The notes under the pieces are model-generated. The model saw only the letters and a program-made list of their open reading frames with translations, did not search any database and had not been told where the DNA came from. DNA of 64,000 nucleotides from assembly GCA_030429565.1 (NCBI GenBank), contig JAUIFE010000004.1:222848-286847 (forward strand), given 5' to 3'. Position numbers and translations under genes: made by a program. Shown piece by piece: positions 27,663-36,224 of the stretch. Position 1 is the stretch's first letter. Each line of letters starts with the position of its first letter. This DNA comes from Holophagae bacterium (GTDB taxonomy: Bacteria; Acidobacteriota; Holophagae; Acanthopleuribacterales; Acanthopleuribacteraceae).

Positions 27663-28204
27663 GTCGGCGGCTTGGTCGCCGGCGTTGGCTGGTTTCCTGT
27701 TGTTTGCTGCTGCTGGGTGGCGCTTGGCCGGATAGCTTGGTGGCGCAGCCGGTCACCGATGCTGAAATCAAGGCGACCCTGCTGTTTAAGTTTGTGCCGT
27801 TCGTGCGCTGGCCGAAGCAACCGCGCGGAGAGGCCTTCACCTTTCTGATCGTTGGCGACGACCCCTTCGGCGAGGCGTTGGACCACTATCAAGAACAAAT
27901 GGTTGGCGGCCGCCCGCTCAAAATCGTGCGTATTTCGGAACCGACGGCCTTGCCCGATTGCGACATGTTGTATATCAGCAGGTCTGTCGATCCCGAGCTG
28001 GAAACGCTGCTCGCCGATATTCGCCACAAACCCGTGTTAACCGTCTCTGATCAGCCAGGATGGGGGCAACGCGGTGTGATGATTAACTTTTACGAAAGCG
28101 ATGAAACCGTACGGTTCGAAATCAACACCGTAACCAGTCGTGCGGCCGGTCTAAAAATCGGCGCCCAACTGCTGAAACTATCGCGCATTGTCAAGGGACG
28201 ATAA
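27659..28204 (+). CDS. YfiR-family (DUF4154) periplasmic protein
   Basis: 181 residues. A basic, hydrophobic signal peptide (about 1-30) precedes the family opening TDAEIKATLLFKFVPFVRWP, followed by GDDPFGEAL, the middle 'L-P-x-C-D-M-L-Y-I' stretch and GVMINFYESDETVRFEIN. In Pseudomonas, YfiR is a periplasmic repressor of the membrane cyclase YfiN, relieved by the outer-membrane protein YfiB. Here it is coupled to a receiver-GGDEF gene and followed by a TonB receptor and a CHASE8 kinase. It probably carries signals between the outer and inner membrane proteins of this block (inference). Confidence 0.92.
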   Translation: MSRRLGRRRWLVSCCLLLLGGAWPDSLVAQPVTDAEIKATLLFKFVPFVRWPKQPRGEAFTFLIVGDDPFGEALDHYQEQMVGGRPLKIVRISEPTALPDCDMLYISRSVDPELETLLADIRHKPVLTVSDQPGWGQRGVMINFYESDETVRFEINTVTSRAAGLKIGAQLLKLSRIVKGR

Positions 28205-28411
28205 GCGCGAGTGGTCACGAGAGGCGTGTGTGATGAGAGGATGGCAAGCAGCAAAAATTAAAGCGAAGGGCAGGCGAACACGATGCCGCGTGTTAGAGGG
28301 TTCCGTGAGCTTTTGCCGAATTAAAACCGGGGTGGTTGGGCGTCGTTGCAACGAATCGGCAGCGATTGGGCGTCCGGTCGCAGGCGTGCCGACCGGGTGG
28401 GGAGGTCGTTT

Positions 28412-30343
28412 ATGGCGTTGCTAGACCCCGTTGGCTTTTCGTTTTTTTTGACGCTGTGGCTCACCCAAAGTCAGCGCATGGACCGTTTGGCGCAACTCAG
28501 TATTGAAGAACTGATTAGCATTAAAGTCGTTTCGGCTGAAAAAAGTGAACGGCCGCTATCTGAAAGCCTCACCGCCGTGTACGTCGTGACACGTGAAGAC
28601 ATCGAACATTCGGGTGGAACGCAACTGGCCGAGCTATTGCGGTTCGTACCAGGCTTGCAGACCGCACGGGTTTCGCTCAATATTTGGGCGATCAGTATTC
28701 GCGGCTTTAACGAATTACATGCCGACAAATTATTGGTTCTGATTGACGGTCGCCCTATATACAACCACCTCTTTTCCGGTGTTTTCTGGCCGATGTTCGA
28801 AATGAGTAGCGACGAAATTGAGCGTATCGAAGTCATCCGCGGGCCGGGTTCAACCCTGTGGGGCGCCAACGCCGTGAACGGCATCATCAACATCATCACG
28901 CGCCAAGCCGGCGATACGCAGGGTTTGTATGTGGGATTGAGTCATGGCGACCAGGAAACCGCCGGCGGCGATGTCCGCTACGGGTTTAAACTCGGCCCGT
29001 CAACTCAGGCGCGCCTCAATTTGGGTTTTGTCGAACGAGATCAGGCGGATGTGCGCTTCGGCCCGCGCCTGGTTTCGGACGAGCACATGCAGGACCGCCG
29101 TTTGGGCATTCGCGTCGATCACCAATTCAATCAGAACCTGCGTTTGTTGGCCAAAGGCGATGTGTTCGAAAACCTGAGCCGGCGCCCTCAGGCTCCCAAC
29201 GAGTTAGACATCGATGATCGCGGCCACCACATCTTCTTGCGCCTAGACCAGGATACCCAGAGCGGCCTCAAACGATCCGCTCAGTTTTTTGTCGATTCGG
29301 TGAGCCGTGAGGGTGAATTCCGCTGGCATGTTTACGACTTTGATTTCAAGGAACAACGGACGCAAGGGAAGCACCAGTGGGTGTGGGGTTTGGGTTTTCG
29401 CCAAATTGACGACCACGTGACACGTGGATTGGCCGGCGGGTTTACCTTCATGCCGGAACGCAACACTGAAAAGGTCGGTAACCTGTTTGTCCAGGACCGC
29501 CTGCAGCTCAATGCGGCTTGGTCGTTTACCTTCGGCCTCAAATGGGAGCACAACGATTACACCGACAGCGAATTTCAGCCGAGCCTGCGGTTGCACTATT
29601 CGCCGCCTAGCAACCCGGACCTTCACCTGTGGGCCGCTACTTCGCGAGCTGTTCATGTTCCTTCACGGCTGGAACGCGATGCATTGAGTCAGGGTTTGCC
29701 GGGTCCGCCGGCGCCGCGCGTTGCCGGTAATCCTGATCTGGACAGTGCCTTTGTCACGGCTTATGAGCTGGGTTTCCGTACCCGGCTCGGCGCGTCTTGG
29801 TGGCTCGACACCGCGCTGTTCTTCAACGATTACGATCGCCAGGTCGCTTTCGAAGAAAGCGGTCGGCCGGGGACATTGCTGCGCGTTAACGGTATGGCCG
29901 GCCATACCCGTGGCGCCGAATTGGCCTTGGAATGGCGTCGCTATAAATGGTGGCGCCTGGCGGCCGCAACCACCTTCCTCGATGCGGATTTAGCGGTGAC
30001 GGCGGGTGAACGACCGCGTGTGCCCCTGGCCGAGTTTTACGAGGACCAAAGCCCGGATCGACAGTTTAACCTGCGTAACCAATGGCTGCCGGCTCCTGGC
30101 TTTAGTGTCTCGGCCCATTGGCGTTATGTTGGGGCTGTGCGCGAAGCGGCACTCGCGAACCCGGCCCGACCGCCGCGCGTGTGGGTGCCTTCCTACAACA
30201 ACCTCGATCTTCATGCCGCCTGGCAAATCAGCGAAGCCTTTTCGCTGGAAGTGGCCGGCCGCGACCTCTTTGGCGAACACCGCGAAATTGGTTTCTACCA
30301 ACATGAAGCCCAGTACCATCTCGAACTCAAATTTTGGTTTTAA
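28412..30343 (+). CDS. TonB-dependent outer-membrane receptor
   Basis: 643 residues from the ATG at 28412, which has GGGGAGG seven bases upstream. A hydrophobic leader is followed by a conserved N-terminal element (LSIEELISIKVVSAEK), then the plug domain (about 50-165: AVYVVTREDIEHSGG, IEVIRGPGSTLWGANAVNGI) and a beta-barrel ending in Phe (LELKFWF). The short barrel and the 'SIEELISIKV' opening mark the type of receptor repeatedly found beside YfiR proteins and sensor kinases. It could import a ligand, or act as the outer-membrane sensor in place of YfiB. It sits 207 bases after yfiR and 24 before the kinase gene. Confidence 0.92.
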   Translation: MALLDPVGFSFFLTLWLTQSQRMDRLAQLSIEELISIKVVSAEKSERPLSESLTAVYVVTREDIEHSGGTQLAELLRFVPGLQTARVSLNIWAISIRGFNELHADKLLVLIDGRPIYNHLFSGVFWPMFEMSSDEIERIEVIRGPGSTLWGANAVNGIINIITRQAGDTQGLYVGLSHGDQETAGGDVRYGFKLGPSTQARLNLGFVERDQADVRFGPRLVSDEHMQDRRLGIRVDHQFNQNLRLLAKGDVFENLSRRPQAPNELDIDDRGHHIFLRLDQDTQSGLKRSAQFFVDSVSREGEFRWHVYDFDFKEQRTQGKHQWVWGLGFRQIDDHVTRGLAGGFTFMPERNTEKVGNLFVQDRLQLNAAWSFTFGLKWEHNDYTDSEFQPSLRLHYSPPSNPDLHLWAATSRAVHVPSRLERDALSQGLPGPPAPRVAGNPDLDSAFVTAYELGFRTRLGASWWLDTALFFNDYDRQVAFEESGRPGTLLRVNGMAGHTRGAELALEWRRYKWWRLAAATTFLDADLAVTAGERPRVPLAEFYEDQSPDRQFNLRNQWLPAPGFSVSAHWRYVGAVREAALANPARPPRVWVPSYNNLDLHAAWQISEAFSLEVAGRDLFGEHREIGFYQHEAQYHLELKFWF

Positions 30344-30367
30344 AGCTCTTTGGATGAGAACCCATTT

Positions 30368-33300
30368 ATGAAGCCGTTCAAGCGCAACATCCCTTTTGCA
30401 AAGCAAACAATCAAAGGCAAGCTCATCATTTTGGTGGTGACCATCAACGTGGTTGTCTCACTTTTGGCGGGTTGCTCTTTTTTGTTAATTGAGATGCTGA
30501 CCTTCAAATCCAAAATGGTGCAAGACCTGTCGATTCAGGCCCAAATGACCGCCGCCAGTAGCCAAGCCGCCATTATTTTTCAAGATAACGAAGCCGCCGC
30601 CGAAAATCTGCATTCCTTGCGGGCCAATCCGCACATTGTCCAAGCCCGCATTTACACCCCGGACGGGCAAGTTTTCGCCCACTACCAGCGCGATCCCCAC
30701 ACCACGCTCAGTGTGCCGCCGTTACCCGATCCACCCGAGTTGGTGCTGTTCGACGGCGGCTACCTGCACATTCTTAAACCGGTTGAATTGGAAAAAAGCA
30801 TCATCGGCATGTGTTACATCTCGTCGGATTTACGCGAGTTGCAAGGTCGCTTGCGTTCTTACGGCCTGGCCGTGTTACTGATTTGTTTCATTTCCACCGT
30901 GGTCGCCTGGATGTTGGCCCTGCGTTTTCAGCAGCTTATCACCGGCCCCATTTTACACTTGCTCGATACCTCCATGAAGGTAGCGCGCCAAGAGCAGGGT
31001 TATACCACTCGGGCCTTTAAGTTTGGTGAAGACGAGATCGGCCGTTTGACCGAAGGCTTCAACGCAATGCTTGACGAAATTCAGCGGCGCGAGGCCCAGC
31101 TCGAAAAACAACAGGATCAACTTGAAGAACAGGTGGCCGTGCGCACCGCCGAGTTGATGAAGGTCAATACAGAACTGAAGCAAGCCAAAGAACGGGCCGA
31201 AGATGCAAGCCGTGCCAAAAGTGACTTCCTCGCCAATACCAGCCATGAAATTCGCACCCCGATGAACGCCATTATGGGCATGACCGAACTGACCTTGCGC
31301 ACTGAACTCAACCCGCAGCAACGCGATTACCTCACCAAAGTAAAAAGTGCGTCGCGCTCGCTGCTTGATATTCTCAACGACATCCTGGACTTCTCCAAAA
31401 TCGAAGCGGGCAAAATGAGTTTAGAACGGGTTCCGTTCAATCTCGACACCGTAATGGAGAACTTGGTCAACATGATGAACGTGCGCGCCAATGAAAAGGG
31501 TTTGGAGTTGCTGTTTTTTATGGCGCCCGACGTTTCGTTGCAAATGGAAGGCGATCCGTTGCGGCTCGGCCAAGTGTTGATCAATTTGGTCAGCAACGCG
31601 GTTAAGTTCACGGAAACCGGCGACATTGTGATCATGATCGGCCGCGACGCCAAAACCTACGTCGAAGAAACGGGGCCGAGTTTGGGCAAAAACCGCATCA
31701 TGCTGCGTTTCACGGTGATCGATACCGGTATTGGGATTCCCAAGGAAAAGCAGGAACACTTATTTGACGCTTTTATTCAAGCCGACGGTTCGACAACCCG
31801 CGAATACGGCGGGACCGGGTTGGGTTTGGCGATTTCGCGCCAATTGGTAGAGATGATGGGTGGCACGATTGCGGTGGAAAGTGAGCCAGGGAAGGGCAGT
31901 CGCTTCAGCTTCACCGTTGAAATGGGTCTGATTGCCGCCGAGCAACCCAAGCTAATTCAACCGCCTCGCGACCTAAAAGGGTTGCGCGTGCTGGTGGTCG
32001 ACGACCACCCGATGGCGCGCGAAATAATGGACAAGACATTGAGCCATTTTTCCTTTGAAACCACGAGTGTGGCCTCGGGTGACGAGGCGTTGGTCGGCTT
32101 TAAGGGCAGTGAACATCCCTACGATCTTGTGATTATGGATTGGCACATGCCGGGCATGGACGGTATTGAAACGATTCGTAAAATCAAACAGATTACGGCC
32201 TCGAAGAAGCAGCCTGCGATTTTGATGGTCACAGCCCATGGCCGCGAAGCGGTGCTCCAGCAAGCTCAGGAGATGGGCATTGACGGGTTTTTGGTCAAGC
32301 CGGTCCGACCGTCCCTGCTGTTAGACGCGATTATGTCGATTTTCCACGATAAAACGGACGCCGTCCCCGAGCGGGGTGCTCCGCCAGAGCCGACCCCGGC
32401 GCCACTGCGCCTCAACGGCATTCGTGTTTTGTTGGTGGAAGACAATCCCACCAACCAACAGGTTGCCGGTGAGTTTTTGCGGGCCGCCGGCCTGCGCGTC
32501 ACCGTGGCCGATAACGGTCGCCGCGCCGTCGACGAGGTGGTACGCAATCGCCACGGCTACGATTTGGTGCTGATGGACGTGCAGATGCCGGTTCTCGACG
32601 GTTACAGTGCCACCCGTGAAATTCGCGCGTGGGAAAACAATCAGCCGAATTCGTACAAGCCGATACCCATTATCGCCATGACCGCCCATACCATGAGCGG
32701 TGACCGCGAGAAGTGCCTCGCCGCGGGTATGAACGACCACAGCGCCAAACCCATTGATCCCGACGCCTTGCTGGAAACCCTGGTGCGCTGGTTGCCGGAA
32801 GATTGGCAGGCCGACATTACCGCGCCGTTGATCGAATCGACCGACAAGACGAGCAACGGCAGAACGAAGGAGCGGCGCAACCTATTGCATCATTTAATTT
32901 TACCTTTGGGGATCGACACCGCCGAAGGCCTGCGTAAGGTTGCCGGCAACGAGGATCTTTACCTGGATTTGTTGCTGAATTTCGGCGAGGAATTCTACGA
33001 CAACCTGCCTTTGATCCAGCAAATGATCGAGCAATCCCAGTGGGCTGAGGCCCAGCGTTTGGTTCACGGCCACAAAGGTGTCGTCGGCAACCTTGGCGGC
33101 ACCCATCTATTTGAAGCCTTGGTGGCTTTAGAGCGCGAAGTCAAAAACAAAAATCTGGATAACATTCTCAAACAATTGCCGGAGTTGTACCGCCGCGCCG
33201 GCCAGTTGCGCGATATGTTGCGCACCGAATTGGGCGAAATCTCCTTGTCGGAGCCGCGACCTGTGGCTGCTTTTGATCGCATCGCCGCCGCTAAAGCGTT

Positions 33301-33499
33301 GGCCGACATGGCGCGTTTGATTGATGCCCGCAGTCTCGACGTCGATCAAGCCTTGGCCGACATGAAAGCAGCGCCATGGCGGCCGATGGTGCCCGATTTG
33401 TTCAAGGATCTCGGTGAAAAACTCAATCATTTTGATTTCGACGGCGCCAAACCAATTCTCGCGCAAATCGCCGAACAACTGGGGCTTGATGTCAACTAA
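30368..33499 (+). CDS. CHASE8-HAMP hybrid histidine kinase with two receivers and an HPt domain
   Basis: 1043 residues from the ATG at 30368 (the TTG at 30350 has no SD). Order: helix 1 (about 19-42); CHASE8-like periplasmic domain (about 45-150, [28 protein letters not shown]); helix 2 (about 160-182); HAMP; coiled coil; HisKA with HEIRTPMN (about 292); HATPase (G1 DTGIGIP, G2 GGTGLGLA). Two receivers follow, at about 538-655 ([12 protein letters not shown]) and 684-805 ([13 protein letters not shown]), then an HPt domain with His in VHGHKG (about 898). All phospho-sites are present. The N-terminal half copies the layout of YfiN but ends in a phosphorelay instead of GGDEF. Confidence 0.94.
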   Translation: MKPFKRNIPFAKQTIKGKLIILVVTINVVVSLLAGCSFLLIEMLTFKSKMVQDLSIQAQMTAASSQAAIIFQDNEAAAENLHSLRANPHIVQARIYTPDGQVFAHYQRDPHTTLSVPPLPDPPELVLFDGGYLHILKPVELEKSIIGMCYISSDLRELQGRLRSYGLAVLLICFISTVVAWMLALRFQQLITGPILHLLDTSMKVARQEQGYTTRAFKFGEDEIGRLTEGFNAMLDEIQRREAQLEKQQDQLEEQVAVRTAELMKVNTELKQAKERAEDASRAKSDFLANTSHEIRTPMNAIMGMTELTLRTELNPQQRDYLTKVKSASRSLLDILNDILDFSKIEAGKMSLERVPFNLDTVMENLVNMMNVRANEKGLELLFFMAPDVSLQMEGDPLRLGQVLINLVSNAVKFTETGDIVIMIGRDAKTYVEETGPSLGKNRIMLRFTVIDTGIGIPKEKQEHLFDAFIQADGSTTREYGGTGLGLAISRQLVEMMGGTIAVESEPGKGSRFSFTVEMGLIAAEQPKLIQPPRDLKGLRVLVVDDHPMAREIMDKTLSHFSFETTSVASGDEALVGFKGSEHPYDLVIMDWHMPGMDGIETIRKIKQITASKKQPAILMVTAHGREAVLQQAQEMGIDGFLVKPVRPSLLLDAIMSIFHDKTDAVPERGAPPEPTPAPLRLNGIRVLLVEDNPTNQQVAGEFLRAAGLRVTVADNGRRAVDEVVRNRHGYDLVLMDVQMPVLDGYSATREIRAWENNQPNSYKPIPIIAMTAHTMSGDREKCLAAGMNDHSAKPIDPDALLETLVRWLPEDWQADITAPLIESTDKTSNGRTKERRNLLHHLILPLGIDTAEGLRKVAGNEDLYLDLLLNFGEEFYDNLPLIQQMIEQSQWAEAQRLVHGHKGVVGNLGGTHLFEALVALEREVKNKNLDNILKQLPELYRRAGQLRDMLRTELGEISLSEPRPVAAFDRIAAAKALADMARLIDARSLDVDQALADMKAAPWRPMVPDLFKDLGEKLNHFDFDGAKPILAQIAEQLGLDVN

Positions 33500-33589
33500 C
33501 GCCCTTTTTATGGCGCATCCGCGGTGACGGCCTGCGCCGCGATACTTGCAAATCCGGCCTGGCGGCGGTAAAACGGAAAGGGATTATCT

Positions 33590-34732
33590 TTGAATGACGA
33601 GTCGGCCATGAACCAAACCAACCCCTGTTCCATTCTTTTAGTCGACGACACACCCGCCAACCTCAAAATTTTGGGCGAATGTTTGCGGGATCGTTATGCC
33701 GTGTCCATTGCGACCAGCGGGCAACAAGCGCTCCAAATGGTGTGGGAACGCACGCCGCCCGATTTGATTCTGCTCGATATCGTCATGCCGGAGATGGATG
33801 GTTACGAAGTCTGTCGACGCCTTAAACAACACCCTGCGTCGCGCGATATTCCCGTCATCTTTGTCACCGCGTTGTCCGAGGCCGGCGAGGAAACCAAGGG
33901 TCTTGAACTGGGTGCGGTCGATTACGTTACCAAACCCTTTTCCCCGTCAATCATTCGCGCACGGGTGGCCAACCATTTGGCCTACAAACGCGCTCAAATG
34001 GAACTGCAACGCCAGAACGCCATGCTGCAGGAATACGCGCGCATGCGTGAGGACATGGAGCGCATTTCGCGCCACGATTTACGCACCCCGCTAAATGTTG
34101 TCATCAACTTGCCTCAAATGTTGCTGGAAGACGAGATGCTCGATTTCGATGAAGATACGCGCACTTGTTTGGATACGATTCTGCGGGCCGGGTACCGTAT
34201 GTTGAGCATGATCGATATGTCGTTGGACTTGGTCAAAATGGAACAAGGTAACTACGCACTCAAACCCGTCTCTGTCGACTTGGCGGGGGTGGTGCGCAAA
34301 GTGACGGCCGATCTCAAAGTCCACGCCGCCGCCAACGACGTTAGCTTGGTTGTGGTCACGCCCGCTAGTGAAGACGACGTCTCCGCCATTCTGGGCGAAG
34401 AGTTGCTGTGTTACTCGATGATTGCCAACTTGGTTAAAAACGCGATTGAGGCGTCGCCGCGCCACGAAACCGTGACGCTTCATCTGGCACCGAATCCGAA
34501 TACCTGTTTGGCAATCCACAATCACGGCGTCATTCCTGCCGAGGCGCGGCCGGTGTTCTTCGAAAAATACAGTACCTTTGGCAAGGAAGGCGGCACGGGA
34601 TTGGGCACCTATTCGGCCCGTTTAATTGCGCAAACGATGGCGGGTGACATGACGTTCGAAACCTCGGAGGACGCAGGAACCCTCATTGCCATTCAGTTGC
34701 CGCGCTACGCACCGGCAACGCCGCCACTTTAG
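33590..34732 (+). CDS. Receiver-histidine kinase (REC-HisKA-HATPase)
   Basis: 380 residues from TTG 33590, with GGAAAGGG about eight bases before; ATG 33608 would lie too far from it. The receiver (about 14-132) has the acidic pair, LLDIVMPEMDG and VTKPF. HisKA follows with SRHDLRTPLN (about 161) and HATPase with NLVKNAIEASPR. The G1 motif is altered (HNHGVIP) and G2 is GGTGLGTYSA, a known cytosolic sub-type. It lacks sensor and membrane segments, so input must come by phosphorylation of its receiver, probably from the hybrid kinase encoded upstream. Its stop overlaps the stop of the convergent EamA gene by four bases. Confidence 0.93.
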   Translation: MNDESAMNQTNPCSILLVDDTPANLKILGECLRDRYAVSIATSGQQALQMVWERTPPDLILLDIVMPEMDGYEVCRRLKQHPASRDIPVIFVTALSEAGEETKGLELGAVDYVTKPFSPSIIRARVANHLAYKRAQMELQRQNAMLQEYARMREDMERISRHDLRTPLNVVINLPQMLLEDEMLDFDEDTRTCLDTILRAGYRMLSMIDMSLDLVKMEQGNYALKPVSVDLAGVVRKVTADLKVHAAANDVSLVVVTPASEDDVSAILGEELLCYSMIANLVKNAIEASPRHETVTLHLAPNPNTCLAIHNHGVIPAEARPVFFEKYSTFGKEGGTGLGTYSARLIAQTMAGDMTFETSEDAGTLIAIQLPRYAPATPPL

Positions 34733-35778
34733 GCCGCCTCACGTACCGGCGCATCGAGATCCGCCGGGGTCGCCGCTTTGGCACTCAGACCGGTGCCTGC
34801 CTTTTTTTTTTCCATCCACCAATCGGTGACAAAACCACCGCATTGAATACCCAGTGCCGCCACCAGCACGATGACAATGCCCAGCCCGCCGATGAAGTTG
34901 ATCTGGTGGAAGGCGACGTGCTCGGGCCAAAACTGATAGGCAATGCCGGTCATGATGAACGTGGTGGGCGGAATTAATGAAAAGTAAGCGGCCGTCGTAA
35001 TGGCGGACCAATACTTGAGTGACTCGGCAAAAGCGCCATAAGCGACAAGCGTGTTAATGGCACAGAAAATCAAGACCCACCACTCTTTAAGTGAGAGGCT
35101 GGTTAGCGCCGTTGGCTCACTCACCGGGAGGAGCACCACACAGGCGAGGGCGTAAATGAACACCAAGATGTTGACCGAGGAAATGTCTTTGACGAGCTTT
35201 TTTTGAACGAGTGCGTAAAAAGTCCACGAAAGTGCCGAGCTCATGATGAAGGCCAGGCCAAACCAGAAGGGGCCGCTGTGCCCGCCGCTGACCGCGGCCA
35301 AACTGGCTTCGGCAAAAGAAATATCCGAGCCCTTCAGGAAAAACAAAAGCATACCGCTGGCCAGTAAAGGGAAACACAAAGTCTGGAGCAGGTTGAGCGT
35401 TTCTTTAAAGAAAAGCACGCCGCCGATGGCCAAAAACAAAGGCGCGACTTGGAAGAACAGTTGCGCGGGGCCGGGGGAGACGTAAGCCAAACCCTTGAGA
35501 TACATGAGGTAGTTGCCAATCAAAAAGGTACCGGAGGCAAACAAACCGGCCCATTGTTTCAGGCTGAGTTGTTTGAATTGTTGTAACTTGCCGCGATAGG
35601 CTTGCACGCCGGCAACCACGGTTAAGGCGAATAAAAACCGAAACCAGGTGATGGTAATGGGGTCGGCCGCTTCCAGGCACACCTTGAGCGCAATCGGCAA
35701 AACCGCCCAAAAGAGCAGCGCCGTCGAAGCGAGAAACCATCCTTTAATAAATCGAGAAGAAAATCTTTGTGTCAGCAT
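34729..35778 (-). CDS. EamA/DMT-family transporter
   Basis: 349 residues with ten hydrophobic helices in two five-helix halves, the drug/metabolite transporter pattern. EamA features include ITWFRFLFALTVV in helix 2 and GNYLMYLKGLAYVSPGPAQLFFQ across helices 3-4. Members export amino acids, sugars or metabolites; the substrate is unknown. A short polar tail rich in Lys and Ala ends the chain. I prefer the ATG at 35778, but a TTG at 35796 is also in frame and neither has a clear SD. Its stop overlaps that of the upstream convergent kinase. Confidence 0.88.
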   Translation of the reverse strand: MLTQRFSSRFIKGWFLASTALLFWAVLPIALKVCLEAADPITITWFRFLFALTVVAGVQAYRGKLQQFKQLSLKQWAGLFASGTFLIGNYLMYLKGLAYVSPGPAQLFFQVAPLFLAIGGVLFFKETLNLLQTLCFPLLASGMLLFFLKGSDISFAEASLAAVSGGHSGPFWFGLAFIMSSALSWTFYALVQKKLVKDISSVNILVFIYALACVVLLPVSEPTALTSLSLKEWWVLIFCAINTLVAYGAFAESLKYWSAITTAAYFSLIPPTTFIMTGIAYQFWPEHVAFHQINFIGGLGIVIVLVAALGIQCGGFVTDWWMEKKKAGTGLSAKAATPADLDAPVREAA

Positions 35779-36224
35779 ACCGGCCAAGACTAGCAAAAAA
35801 TCGGGATCCAGGAAATACGATTGACAGAAGTGTTTCAGTCTATTTGCTTAAGCTCCTATACAGATGAGCCTGCAAGCCTGATTGAGTATATAAGTTAAAT
35901 AGTTTAAACAGGTTGTGGGTTTTTGCCCACGTCGGTTTAAACGCCGACAGGCAAAGTCTAATGTAAACGAACGGGAACTTCAACCGTTTTCGGGAAAAAG
36001 TGTTCCACAGCAAAACATGTGATTGTCGGGGAATCTGGCTGAATTAGAGTGGTTTGGGCGGCTCTGATCGCACAAAATCTATTTTCCGATTAGGTCGGTC
36101 AAACACCGGCTTATTTGGTAAGGCCTGTGCGCATTTTTACGGTAAGTTACTTACCAACCATTGTATGAATACGTCCTCAAGTTTGGCTCGGTTTCAGCAC
36201 GAGCTTTAACCCACTCGCGGCTAA
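35779..36224. other. Intergenic region with paired GTTTAAAC palindromes
   Basis: About 450 AT-rich bases with no credible gene. GTTTAAAC occurs twice, at 35902-35909 and 35935-35942, 33 bases apart (three helix turns). A GTCGG/CCGAC hairpin encloses the second copy, and a GTGGG/CCCAC hairpin lies between them. They are placed where an operator for the minus-strand EamA gene could sit. No definite promoter was found. Confidence 0.4.
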
